Shown here: in pieces, positions 1 through 8,474 of the stretch | Numbering within the stretch: the stretch's first letter is position 1 | Layout of the letters: each line of letters begins with the position of its first letter | Assembly (NCBI GenBank): GCA_035391225.1 | Contig: DAOPKN010000042.1 | Coordinates: forward strand, 1 to 18,171 | DNA from: DAOPKN01 sp035391225 | Lineage (GTDB): Bacteria; Thermotogota; Thermotogae; MWEM01 | Direction of reading: 5' to 3' | DNA: 18,171 bases | Notes under the pieces: model-generated | Databases searched by the model: none | What the model saw: only the letters and a program-made list of their open reading frames with translations | Told to the model about the DNA's origin: nothing | Position numbers and translations under genes: made by a program

Positions 1-100
1 AAGGCAGGGTGCTTCCTTTTTCTTCTCATTTTGGCGGAACTTGGGCCAAGGGGTGCGGGCAAGGCCCACGAGATTCCTTCCTTCCAAAGAGGCGGAAAAA

Positions 101-130
101 TCCGTGTTTTTCCACCGGGTATGGTATAAT
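101..130 (+). promoter_or_regulatory. Candidate extended -10 promoter for the PAS/HD-GYP gene
   Basis: A perfect TATAAT lies at 125-130, preceded by TG at 122-123 with one base between, which is the extended -10 form (TGnTATAAT). No good -35 box is visible at 16-18 bp spacing; the bases around 101-107 match TTGACA poorly, but extended -10 promoters tolerate this. The predicted transcript would start near 137, leaving a leader of about 25 nt before the ATG at 163. Confidence 0.6.
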
Positions 131-162
131 TTTCCGCGAATCCCGAGAATGGATGTGGCAAA

Positions 163-2703
163 ATGGATGGCACCGCTTCTTCCCCGGAGGGATGGGATTT
201 CCTGGGAAATTCCCTTTTTCACTTGGAACAGATTTTTCAAAACAGCCCGGTCGTCATTTTTCTCAAGGACCGGGACGGTGTTTTGAAGCTGTTTTCCCAA
301 AATTTCCAGGAATTCACCGGGTTGGACCCCCATAAGGCGCAACGAAGGAAGGTAGCCACCTTTTTTTCGCCGGAAGCCCAGGCAAAGATCGAGGAAGAGG
401 ACCGGCAAATCCTCGAGGAAGGCAAGTCCATTTCCAATATCCTGCGTGCTTTTCCACTTTCCAACGGAAACAGCCGCTGGGTGAAGATCGACAAGGTGCC
501 GTACCGGGATCCGGATGGGAATATCGTCGGGGTACTGGGATTTGCTTCCAACGTTTCCCAAATGTATTCGAAGGAAAAAGCCACCAGCCAGATCAACCAA
601 TTGCTCAACTCCTTCGTGCGTGTCGAACGGCTGTTAACGCGTTCACCAGGATTGGCGGAGTTTCCCGAGTTCCTGGTTCAGACGTTGGTTTCTCCCGCGA
701 GCTTCGATGCCATGATGGTAGAATACAAGGTGGACCCTTCTTCGGAGGAAGTTTGGCAAATGGCGGGTTGGATCGATCCGGACGGGATCCCTCGTTTTGG
801 AAAGGATCGGCGCATCGGCTTTAATCCCTGTATTCGTCCTTTCATCGAGCAGGAGCAAGATTCTCCCTTCAAGTTTCACAAGGTGACCCCAAAATGCCCC
901 TGGGCAGATGTTTTCCCAGATACCACATCTTTTGTTTCCCCCCTCAAGTACGGATCCAAGTTGTACGGAGCGGTATGCATTCGCCTTGACCCAACCTGGG
1001 AACTGGACCAGCAGGTGCAAACGCTGTTGGAACAGCTGGTGTCGGAAATTGGCTTCGGCCTGTACTACCTGGAAACCCAGTCGCAAATCGAAGAAATCCA
1101 GCAATCCCTGGAAGAAAACCAGAAACGATTCCAACTGGCGCTGGAAGCATCGAATGACGGGATATGGGATTGGGACCTGCGCACCAACAAGGCTTTTTTC
1201 AGCAACCGGTACTACACCATGTTGGGCTTTCAACCCGGGGAGCTGGAAGCGTCGCTGGAAACCTGGAAGATGCTCATACACCCGGATGACTTCGAACCGG
1301 CGTTCCAAGTGATACAGGAGCATATCCAGAAAAAAAAGGCAGCCTACGAGGTGGAGTTCCGCATGCGCACCAAGTCGGGGGGATGGAAATGGATCCTGGG
1401 ACGCGGACAGGTGATGGAACGTGACGAAAATGGCACGCCCATTCGCATGGTGGGGACACACGTGGACATTTCTCGCCTGAAAGAACAGGAAAGGGAGCTG
1501 GAAGCCAAGAACGAGGAACTCCAAACCTACAACGAAGAATTGACGACCATCAACGAGGAAATCAATGCCAACAACGACGAGATCCGGTCGATAAACGAGG
1601 AACTGGAAAAGGCCTACCAGGACCAGGAACTGATAAACAACCACTTGCAAAGGGTGTTAACATTGATGGGGCAGGTTGCGTTGTCGGAAACGCACGAAAC
1701 GAATTTCTTGGACGATGCACTTGACCTTGCGATGGACCTGGTTCCCAAGGCACGCTACGGCAACATTTCCCTTTTCCCGGGGGATGTTCTGGAACTGCAA
1801 ACTTGGAGGGGACACCAGGGCGAAGAAATCAACAAGTTGAAAATCCCGCGTGCGCAGCTGCAGGTTCCTTCGCGCACAACTTTTTACCGGGATATCCACG
1901 GGGAAGACCGGCAACAGATGGAGCCGGAGCTTTTCCAGAAGTTGATGCAGTTCGTGCGCCCGACAAAGGAATCCATCATTTCCCCCATCTTGTGGAATAC
2001 CCACGTGGTGGGAGATATCGTGGTGGAAATCCCCGCTTCCAGCTCGGACCGTTTCAACGACCGCGATATCCAGATCATGGATCGTTTTTCGCAAATCCTT
2101 TCGGTTTTTTTCCGGCTGCGCAAGTACCTGGAGAGCGAGGGCAAGTTCCAAAAAGACCTCATCCTAACCCTCGTGAAAGCCCTGGAATACTACGACGTGT
2201 ACACGCGTGGCCACTCGGAGCGCGTGGCGAACTGGTCCACGAAACTCGCGCAGGTGATCGGGCTTTCGCCGAAAGAGTCCAAAATGATTTACTGGGCTTC
2301 TTTGATGCACGATATCGGGAAGATCTTCGTGCCCCAATCCGTTTTAAACAAGATCACTCCTCTCACCGAAGAAGAGTTCCAGTTGATCAAGATACACCCG
2401 GCGAAAAGCGCAGAGCTGATTCGGCAGGTGGAAGGAATGGAGGAACTCTCGAACGTCATCTACTTCCACCACGAGCGCTTCGACGGGCGCGGTTACCCCG
2501 ACGGGATCGCCGGGGAAAACATCCCTCTATTCTCCCGCATCATCACGATCGCCGACTCCTTCGATGCCATGACGAGTCAGCGACCCTACCGCGCCGCTCT
2601 CTCGCGCAAGGAAGCCCTCGCCGAATTAACCCGGTGCTCCGGCTCGCATTTCGACCCCAAGCTTGTCACCGCTTTCATCCAAAAAGTGTTATCATCCGAG
2701 TAA
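163..2703 (+). CDS. PAS/GAF sensor protein with C-terminal HD-GYP domain (predicted cyclic-di-GMP phosphodiesterase)
   Basis: This 846-residue protein has no membrane segment and is probably cytosolic. Domains in order: a PAS fold (about residues 15-125, beginning LEQIFQNSPVVIFLKDRDG), a GAF-like region (about 145-310), a second PAS of the PAS_3 type (about 318-435, with DGIWDWD and the closing GTHVDISRLKEQ), a heptad-rich coiled coil (about 435-500), a second GAF-like region (about 505-650) and an HD-GYP domain (about 665-840). The HD-GYP signature is complete: GHSERVA, HDIGK near residue 716, HHERFDGRGYPDG near 769-780. HD-GYP domains are known to hydrolyse cyclic-di-GMP to pGpG or GMP; the sensory domains presumably gate this. 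No GGDEF domain is present. The ATG at 163 has only a weak upstream GGATG, but the protein begins just before the first PAS helix and about 33 nt after a good -10 box. The PAS/GAF ligands cannot be told from sequence. Confidence 0.88.
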   Translation: MDGTASSPEGWDFLGNSLFHLEQIFQNSPVVIFLKDRDGVLKLFSQNFQEFTGLDPHKAQRRKVATFFSPEAQAKIEEEDRQILEEGKSISNILRAFPLSNGNSRWVKIDKVPYRDPDGNIVGVLGFASNVSQMYSKEKATSQINQLLNSFVRVERLLTRSPGLAEFPEFLVQTLVSPASFDAMMVEYKVDPSSEEVWQMAGWIDPDGIPRFGKDRRIGFNPCIRPFIEQEQDSPFKFHKVTPKCPWADVFPDTTSFVSPLKYGSKLYGAVCIRLDPTWELDQQVQTLLEQLVSEIGFGLYYLETQSQIEEIQQSLEENQKRFQLALEASNDGIWDWDLRTNKAFFSNRYYTMLGFQPGELEASLETWKMLIHPDDFEPAFQVIQEHIQKKKAAYEVEFRMRTKSGGWKWILGRGQVMERDENGTPIRMVGTHVDISRLKEQERELEAKNEELQTYNEELTTINEEINANNDEIRSINEELEKAYQDQELINNHLQRVLTLMGQVALSETHETNFLDDALDLAMDLVPKARYGNISLFPGDVLELQTWRGHQGEEINKLKIPRAQLQVPSRTTFYRDIHGEDRQQMEPELFQKLMQFVRPTKESIISPILWNTHVVGDIVVEIPASSSDRFNDRDIQIMDRFSQILSVFFRLRKYLESEGKFQKDLILTLVKALEYYDVYTRGHSERVANWSTKLAQVIGLSPKESKMIYWASLMHDIGKIFVPQSVLNKITPLTEEEFQLIKIHPAKSAELIRQVEGMEELSNVIYFHHERFDGRGYPDGIAGENIPLFSRIITIADSFDAMTSQRPYRAALSRKEALAELTRCSGSHFDPKLVTAFIQKVLSSE

Positions 2704-2794
2704 GGGGGGAACCAAAAATCCGCCCAACACTACCCGGCTACTGCGAAAACCGGTCTGGCGGGTAAATTTCGCTTATGCGTAGGGGAGAGGAAGC

Positions 2795-3436
2795 ATGATT
2801 CGAGCCGCCATTTTCGACATGGATGGGGTTTTGGTGGACAGCGAACCCCATTACTTTGCCATCAACTCCCAGCTTTTTCAGAAGCTGGGGTTCCACGTGA
2901 CCCTCGAGGAGTACCAACCGTTCATCGGGGGGAGTGCCCAGTACATGTGGTCCACCCTCAAGAAGCGGTTTCACCTACCCCAACCCGTTTCCGAATTGAT
3001 CGCTCTCAAGCGAAACTGGCTGCTCGAGCAGTTCCCGTCGATCACGGTTTCCCCCATGCCTGGGATTGTCAGAATCCTGGATTTCTTGCACGATCGCTCC
3101 ATCCCCCGGGCGGTGGCTTCTTCCTCTTCTCGCCCCATGATCGAGCTGTTGCTCACAAAAACTGATCTCTTCGTCTACTTCTCGGAAATCACCGACGGCG
3201 AAGAGGTGCGCCATGGCAAACCAGACCCGGAAATCTTCCTGCTAACCGCAAAGAAGCTGGGAATCGATCCGGAAGAGTGCATGGTCTTGGAGGATTCCCC
3301 GAAGGGAATCGAGGCCGCGAACGCTGCTTCCATGTTTTCGGTAGGCCTGTGTTCTTCGCACGGGCCCGAAGAGCTGTCCCACGCGGATATCCTCTTGGAA
3401 TCCCTGGAGAACTTCCCCTTTCATCTCTGGAAGTAA
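2795..3436 (+). CDS. HAD-superfamily phosphatase/phosphomutase (beta-phosphoglucomutase-like)
   Basis: A 213-residue cytosolic enzyme of HAD subfamily I with a helical cap. All core motifs are visible: motif I DMDGVLVDSEP (nucleophile Asp8, acid/base Asp10), motif II as the serine run in VASSSSRPM, motif III lysine in HGKPDPEIF, and motif IV VLEDSPKGIEAA. Relatives dephosphorylate small sugar phosphates or isomerise glucose 1-phosphate; sequence alone does not separate these. The start is supported by a purine-rich GGGGAGAGGAAG just upstream of the ATG. It follows the HD-GYP gene by 91 bp without an obvious terminator, so co-transcription is possible. It converges on the chemoreceptor gene, with only 21 bp between the two stop codons. 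Confidence 0.85.
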   Translation: MIRAAIFDMDGVLVDSEPHYFAINSQLFQKLGFHVTLEEYQPFIGGSAQYMWSTLKKRFHLPQPVSELIALKRNWLLEQFPSITVSPMPGIVRILDFLHDRSIPRAVASSSSRPMIELLLTKTDLFVYFSEITDGEEVRHGKPDPEIFLLTAKKLGIDPEECMVLEDSPKGIEAANAASMFSVGLCSSHGPEELSHADILLESLENFPFHLWK

Positions 3437-3457
3437 GGAACGATCCTTCCCCCTGCC

Positions 3458-5758
3458 TTACACACGGAAACGGGCAATTTCCTGGGAAAGCTGCTCCGAA
3501 AGTTGCGCGAGTTTCTGGGATGCTTGCAACACCTTCTCGGAAGCTTGCAGTTGCTGCGCGGAAGAGGAACTCATGCTTTCCACTTGCCCCGCTACTTCGC
3601 TGAGGGATGCGGCGGAGATTTCCAGCGCCGAAGCCATCTCGTCGGTTTGGGAACTCTGATCCAGCGCAGATTCTTCCAGGTGCTGGGCAAGTTCGGAAAT
3701 GCTGTTCGAGCGGCGCGAAATCTCACCGAATTGCTCTTTCACCTGCAGGGCCTGCTGGTTCAGCTTGGAAACAGAATCCAGCGTGTTCCCGGTGGAACGT
3801 GCCACTTGCTCCACGCCCTGTTCGATTTCTCCGAGGTTTCCCGCGATTTCCCCGGTGGCCCGCTGGCTTTCCTCCGCGAGCTTGCGGATCTCGTCCGCCA
3901 CCACCGCAAATCCCTTTCCGGCCTCTCCCGCCCGCGCCGCTTCGATTGCCGCGTTCAACGCCAACAAGTTCGTCTGCTCCGCGATCGAAGAGATGGTACC
4001 CGCGATCTGACTGATATCTGCGGCCCTTTGCGAAAGGCGCGTGACGTTTTGCTGCTCTTCGCGGGTTTTTTGCAGGGTTTGCTGGGAAATTTCCACCATT
4101 TGCTGCACACGGGCATCTCCCTGGTGTGCCTGTGCGCTTGCCTCACGGGATTCCCCGGAGAGCTTGCGCGCAATGTCGGTGACATTTTGGGCAGCCTGCG
4201 CCACGCTTTGCACGGAGGAAGTCACCTCTTCCACCGAAGCAGACACGTTTTGAATGCTCTGGCTGGCATTTTCGGTGCGTTCTTCCAGGGCACGGGAATT
4301 CTCCGTGCTTGTACCCGCCTGCTCGGTGAGCCCATCTGCCCAGCTTCCCAGCTCCCCGGAAGCCTCGCGGATCTGGAGCAGGGTTGCCTTGAACGCGCTT
4401 TCGATGCCCTGCAGCTCCCGTTCCACCTGTCCCACTTCGTCACGCCGGCTGGCATCGAACGAAACGGACAGGTCCAGTTGCGCCATGGAACGAACCTTTG
4501 CAATGAGCGTACGAATGGGTTTTCGTACCGAGCGTTGGATCACGAAGTAGACCACCACGCTTACCAGCACGGTGCCGAGGATGAACCCGAGGATTTGGAG
4601 GTTCGTGGATCGGAGAAGGTCAACCATGGAAGACGCGGAATCATCCACGTTATCCAGCGCGGCGTTGATTTGCATGCGTGTTTGGGCGGTGAGATCGGAT
4701 AGGGTGGCCTCCATCTCCGCGATCACCTGTCGGATTTCATTGTTGACAAGGGCAAGGCTCTGGGCTTTCAACCCTTGCAATTCTTCGTTCAACGTATCGA
4801 GTGAGGCGACGGTATCCGTCATCTCCTGCTGGGTGGCAGCGATCTCATTGACCGTCTGGGCCAGCTGCACCAGGGCGTCAAGGTACCGGGTCACCGTCAG
4901 GAAATGGATCCACTCCCAGTAGCTTTCTTCCGTGGGAAGAGCCCTGGAACGGGATTGACGCGATTGGAAGCTGTTGAAATTCTCGGTGAGGTTTTTCAGC
5001 AAGAAATCGGAACGCGCTTGGATGGCCCCAACATCTTCCAACCCCGAAAGGAGATCGCGGGTGAAGAATTGCAGGTCCAACTTGAAATCCACGGTTATCA
5101 CATCGGAAAGGCTTTCCCAAAGCGCTTCAACGTTCTTCAAGGAGAGGGATTGGATCGCTTCTTCCAACGCAGCATCCATCCCTTCTTGCTGCGTGGGCGC
5201 TTGGAGGTAGCCCTGTTTCGCATCTTGCACCGCTTGTTTCACCTGCTCGAAGGCAGCCGGATCCCCGAGTAACACTTGGTTTTTCCGGGACAGGGCATCG
5301 TCCAGCTGGGCACGTTGCTTGGGAACCCGCGTTTTCTGCGTGAACTCCACCATCTTGGCCGCAGAAATCTCCTTGGATTTCAACGCGAATTCTTCCTGTG
5401 CGGCTACCTGCAACCGATCCAAAAGGGTGGAAAGCTTGGAGGAATTCGGAAGGGCTTGCAGTTGCTTGCTGGCATCGGAAAGTGCTTGTTGCACGTTTTG
5501 CTCGAGGACTTTTTGTTCCTGTGTCGAGGAGATGTATCCCAGCTGCAACAAGTTCCGAATGGCCGTGACCACGACATTCTCGAACTGGTTCGCTTCGAGA
5601 TTGACTCCCGAATGCTGGCGCGTTTGCTCCAGGTCCTGTGTGATCTTCTGCCCCTCATCGCGCAGCTCATTGAGCGCGATGCTGGAGATCCCGAAAATCC
5701 CGATCAGTACCGCCACGATGACGCCAAAGCCGATCAACAATTTTGCGGAAATTTTCAT
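3458..5758 (-). CDS. Methyl-accepting chemotaxis protein with large helical sensor domain
   Basis: A 766-residue transmembrane chemoreceptor. TM1 spans about residues 7-29; a long, predominantly helical extracytoplasmic sensor region covers about 30-385; TM2 is at about 386-408; a HAMP domain follows (about 409-465); the rest is the coiled-coil signalling domain. The highly conserved hairpin tip (EQTNLLALNAAIEAARAGEA, continuing to ADEIRKLAEES) is at about 589-626 and should bind CheA/CheW. There is no C-terminal CheR/CheB tether pentapeptide; the protein ends QEIARFRV. The sensor region is unusually long (about 355 residues) and matches no named ligand-binding fold that I recognise. The ATG at 5758 has a good ribosome-binding site (GGGAGGGA) that sits directly after the pgsW stop, a gap of only 12 bp, so it is very likely the last gene of the pgs transcript. 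Confidence 0.92.
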   Translation of the reverse strand: MKISAKLLIGFGVIVAVLIGIFGISSIALNELRDEGQKITQDLEQTRQHSGVNLEANQFENVVVTAIRNLLQLGYISSTQEQKVLEQNVQQALSDASKQLQALPNSSKLSTLLDRLQVAAQEEFALKSKEISAAKMVEFTQKTRVPKQRAQLDDALSRKNQVLLGDPAAFEQVKQAVQDAKQGYLQAPTQQEGMDAALEEAIQSLSLKNVEALWESLSDVITVDFKLDLQFFTRDLLSGLEDVGAIQARSDFLLKNLTENFNSFQSRQSRSRALPTEESYWEWIHFLTVTRYLDALVQLAQTVNEIAATQQEMTDTVASLDTLNEELQGLKAQSLALVNNEIRQVIAEMEATLSDLTAQTRMQINAALDNVDDSASSMVDLLRSTNLQILGFILGTVLVSVVVYFVIQRSVRKPIRTLIAKVRSMAQLDLSVSFDASRRDEVGQVERELQGIESAFKATLLQIREASGELGSWADGLTEQAGTSTENSRALEERTENASQSIQNVSASVEEVTSSVQSVAQAAQNVTDIARKLSGESREASAQAHQGDARVQQMVEISQQTLQKTREEQQNVTRLSQRAADISQIAGTISSIAEQTNLLALNAAIEAARAGEAGKGFAVVADEIRKLAEESQRATGEIAGNLGEIEQGVEQVARSTGNTLDSVSKLNQQALQVKEQFGEISRRSNSISELAQHLEESALDQSSQTDEMASALEISAASLSEVAGQVESMSSSSAQQLQASEKVLQASQKLAQLSEQLSQEIARFRV

Positions 5759-5770
5759 GTGGTTCCCTCC

Positions 5771-6865
5771 CTATTTCTGGATCAACCATTTCTTCCCACC
5801 GAAAAACGGCAACAAAAGAAGCACCACGTACACCCCAAAACACGCGAACCAAGCGATGCGCAACGAACCGGTTTCCAGCTCATCCAAGTATACCTCCGAA
5901 GAAGTGTTGCCGGGGAACGGAACCGGATCATACGCCAGGCCGTAACGCACGCACAATCCCTGGATGTACAAAAGGTGGATCACCGGGATGCCCTCGCTGG
6001 CCATTTCGTAGAGAACACCCCGCTGTGCGGGCGGGGGGATGTCTTTGACCGTGTTGATCCCCGGCCGAAGCTCCAGGAACTGTGGGGAAGTGCCGGTGTT
6101 GGCCATGCTGCCACCGATATTCACGAAGGCCTTGATCCCCCGGCTTCCCGCATTTTCCTGGTACAGGCGCATGCGAAGCGCTACGTTGGATGGCAGCTCG
6201 GCTTCCCGAATGAAGAAGTAGGGACACCGTTCGAGTTCCTGGTACAATCCCTCCCTGACCCCTTCTTCCAGGTCAGCCGCCACGTCATCGTCTCCGCCCG
6301 CGGAAACCGCAATGGGCAAGAACTCCTCGAACCCCCCCGCAACCAAGCACTGGGCCATGTCCAGCAGGGTAAATCCTTCCAGGTTGGCCCCGTACTGCGA
6401 CGCCCCCACCGAAAGGATGGAAAGCGGAACCAACTGCAACACCTTGCATGCACTCACCGCGGCAACCCACAACGCCGGAAACGAACCCGAGCTACCGATG
6501 GCCACCACATCCCCTGCCTGTAGGCCGATCTGCTGAAACAGGCGCACCATGAGGGCGGCGGTATCGGGGTTGGTGGAGGTCCTCTTTGCTTCCAGGTGGC
6601 CGAGCGTTGTGGTGATGGCACTCACTTCCACTCCGATCAACCCCGTGCCATTTGGGTCCAAAAAATAGTCGACGGGATACCCCGAGGCTTCCCTGCATTG
6701 GCGGATTTGCAACATCGCCTGTTGCATGTGATCGCGCGCGGCAACCCGTTCCTTCAACGCTTCCCCCCGGAGAAAGAGGGCGGTTGCTCGTTCTGCTCCC
6801 AGGCAGGCCAGGCTGATGACCAGCCAGTACACGAGCAGGCGAGAACGCATTTTGGCGGCTACCAT
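5771..6865 (-). CDS. pgsW: Poly-gamma-glutamate system protein (PgsW-like)
   Basis: A 364-residue protein with an N-terminal membrane segment (about residues 10-30), a large soluble domain and a second membrane segment close to the C-terminus (IAWFACFGVYVVLLLLPFF), followed by a lysine-rich end. This topology puts the bulk outside the cytoplasm. Blocks such as VVAIGSSGSFPALWVAAVSA and SILSVGASQYGANLEGFTLL resemble the family annotated as poly-gamma-glutamate system protein, which occurs beside pgsB and pgsC. The biochemical role is not established; it may take the place of PgsA/CapA, which is absent from the window. The chosen ATG at 6865 overlaps the end of pgsC by 7 bp (ATGGTAG); an alternative ATG lies at 6850. 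Neither has a strong ribosome-binding site, which fits translational coupling. Confidence 0.8.
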   Translation of the reverse strand: MVAAKMRSRLLVYWLVISLACLGAERATALFLRGEALKERVAARDHMQQAMLQIRQCREASGYPVDYFLDPNGTGLIGVEVSAITTTLGHLEAKRTSTNPDTAALMVRLFQQIGLQAGDVVAIGSSGSFPALWVAAVSACKVLQLVPLSILSVGASQYGANLEGFTLLDMAQCLVAGGFEEFLPIAVSAGGDDDVAADLEEGVREGLYQELERCPYFFIREAELPSNVALRMRLYQENAGSRGIKAFVNIGGSMANTGTSPQFLELRPGINTVKDIPPPAQRGVLYEMASEGIPVIHLLYIQGLCVRYGLAYDPVPFPGNTSSEVYLDELETGSLRIAWFACFGVYVVLLLLPFFGGKKWLIQK

Positions 6866-7314
6866 ACCAGGCTGATCCCACGCAGCAAAAAGTATACCAC
6901 AATCGACACGATCGCGGTAGAAGCAAGGGTTTTCCATACCCCCTGGCGTTCGATCACGTTGGCCCAGAGCCCCGGGATGATCCAACCAATGGCCTGCAAT
7001 TCCAACCCGGAGGGCAGCCACGAATTTCCCGGGAAAAGCGAGGGGAGCAAGGTCGCCCAGAGGTAGGTCAGAAGCCCTCCCAGGCTAAGCATGGTCACGA
7101 AACGCCGCCTTCCAAACAGAACCAGGTGGTAGGAAAGCAGCCGTACCAACCCCGCGGTGGTAAGGGCAATGAGCAGCGTTCCCAAGATACGGTAGGGCTG
7201 GTGGAGGTACAATGCGAGGTACACCGGAACCACGATCCCACCGGGGTATAGCCCGGTGAGTTCCACGAAACCAGAGGCCAGCAGCACCCCGATCAGGGTG
7301 GCGGTTATGTTCAC
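6859..7314 (-). CDS. pgsC: Poly-gamma-glutamate synthase membrane subunit PgsC/CapC
   Basis: A 151-residue polytopic membrane protein, close in length to Bacillus PgsC (149 residues). Family hallmarks are visible: an acidic residue in the first helix followed by TGLYPGGIVVPVYLAL (compare TGILPAGLVVPGYLAL in Bacillus), YLHQPYR, LFGRRRFV, and near the C-terminus IIPGLWANVIERQG (compare IVPGLIANTIQRQG). PgsC forms the membrane core of the synthase with PgsB and is needed for extrusion of the polymer. Translation begins at a GTG that overlaps the pgsB stop by 4 bp (GTGA), indicating coupled translation and a stoichiometric complex. The stop overlaps the chosen pgsW start. Confidence 0.93.
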   Translation of the reverse strand: MNITATLIGVLLASGFVELTGLYPGGIVVPVYLALYLHQPYRILGTLLIALTTAGLVRLLSYHLVLFGRRRFVTMLSLGGLLTYLWATLLPSLFPGNSWLPSGLELQAIGWIIPGLWANVIERQGVWKTLASTAIVSIVVYFLLRGISLVW

Positions 7315-8471
7315 TGTCGTTCCCCCTCTTGCTCCCAGCGGGAGAGGATTCTTTCGCCGGTTCCCACGAAATTCCCGAACCCGAACCAGTGGCGTGCCCC
7401 ACCCTGGAAAAACCCCGGGGCAAGCACGTTACGCACCGGCATCGGCTGCACGCGGGGAAGATGGGTTTTCGCCTGGAGCCAGCGTGCATGCGCCCCGGTC
7501 ACGAAAAGGGTTTGGAAAGGATGGCCGTTCTGCTGCAAGAAGCGGGCCCACTGCAACGTGCGTTCCCCCCGATCCGCTCGCAACACCAAAAGGCCGCAAG
7601 CCTTTTCCGGGGAGAACCCGTAGCTGTCGTGCGCCTTGCGCAGAACATCCCAGGTGGAGCGGGGATCGTTTGCGGAAAAGGCAGCCACGGCCAGCTTCCC
7701 GTTTGGGAAGCGAAAAGCGCGCAGCGCCCCGATGTCCGGGCGAACCTCTTGCAATGCCTTGCAAACGTCTGGACTTTCCATCCCCAGGACCTTTGCCACG
7801 CCAGCCGCAAGCAAGAGGTTCTCCGAAAATTCCGGGTAGGGGAGGGAAAGCGCGCGTAGCGTCTTTTCGTGGTCTTGCGGGCGGATCACCACGAGTCGTT
7901 CTTCCGCCCGGGAAAGGATTTGGGGCTCCACGGACCGCAGCAGCCCCAGTGTTTCCTGGTCAAGCAGGATCTTGCCGTTGCACGGGAGCGAACGGGCGAA
8001 AACCCTGGCAATCTGCTGCACGTCGTCGCCCATCACACCAACGTGGTCTTCCCGGATGTTCGTGATCACCAGCAGCGTCGGGTCCAGCATCTGGCGGATC
8101 TCCACGCGCTGGAACTCCGGGGTGAGGCTCATCACCTCGCAAACGAGGCTTTGGCTTTTGCGCCGCAGCGCGGTCTTCAAAACCAGGCGAACCTGCTCCA
8201 GGATCGTTGCCTTTCCCCTGCGTTTGACGGGAAGTTCTTCGCTGTCCCCAAGAAGCAGCATGGGTTTCGAACCGCTTACCTTTGCCAGCGCATTGGCATC
8301 ACGACGCAGCAAGAGGCGGTGAATCAGCCGCACCGTGCTGCTCTTCCCCCGTGTACCCGTCACCGCTACACGCAGTGGGACCTGCTGGTGCGCACGGGAA
8401 ATGCATCTCTTTTCCGCCAGGAGGTACAGCAACCAGCTTCCCAGGGAAAGTGCAAGGAGTAGGATGGCCAC
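7311..8471 (-). CDS. pgsB: Poly-gamma-glutamate synthase ATP-dependent ligase subunit PgsB/CapB
   Basis: A 386-residue amide ligase of the Mur-ligase superfamily that joins gamma-linked glutamates using ATP (known for Bacillus PgsB; the substrate here is inferred). An N-terminal hydrophobic helix (residues 1-19) anchors it. The nucleotide-binding P-loop is VTGTRGKSSTVRLIH; other matching blocks are EDHVGVMG, FSANDPRSTWDVLRK, LRADRGERTLQWARF and FGFGNFVGTGERI, each in the same order as in the Bacillus protein, so the active site looks intact. The start is a GTG 3 bp after the stop of the SNase-like gene, with no good ribosome-binding site, so translation probably depends on the upstream gene. 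It overlaps pgsC by 4 bp. No PgsA/CapA, PgsE or PgdS-type hydrolase is nearby. Confidence 0.93.
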   Translation of the reverse strand: MAILLLALSLGSWLLYLLAEKRCISRAHQQVPLRVAVTGTRGKSSTVRLIHRLLLRRDANALAKVSGSKPMLLLGDSEELPVKRRGKATILEQVRLVLKTALRRKSQSLVCEVMSLTPEFQRVEIRQMLDPTLLVITNIREDHVGVMGDDVQQIARVFARSLPCNGKILLDQETLGLLRSVEPQILSRAEERLVVIRPQDHEKTLRALSLPYPEFSENLLLAAGVAKVLGMESPDVCKALQEVRPDIGALRAFRFPNGKLAVAAFSANDPRSTWDVLRKAHDSYGFSPEKACGLLVLRADRGERTLQWARFLQQNGHPFQTLFVTGAHARWLQAKTHLPRVQPMPVRNVLAPGFFQGGARHWFGFGNFVGTGERILSRWEQEGERQ

Positions 8472-8474
8472 TTT

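Noticed and set aside
42..68. Inverted repeat TGGGCC/GGCCCA near the left edge
   Set aside because: Six pairs around a 15-base loop in GC-rich sequence with no T-run; it is compatible with chance.
93..111. CGGA-AAAA-TCCG followed by a short T-run upstream of the first gene
   Set aside because: A 4-bp stem is too weak for a terminator call; the T-run overlaps the promoter region.
3435..3448. Hairpin AAGGA-ACGA-TCCTT at the junction of the convergent HAD and chemoreceptor genes
   Set aside because: The stem is only 5 bp, overlaps the HAD stop codon and has no T-run on either strand, so I do not call a terminator.
5276..6523. A 415-codon + strand frame opposite the chemoreceptor and pgsW
   Set aside because: It crosses two real genes on the other strand and shows no domain or start signals.
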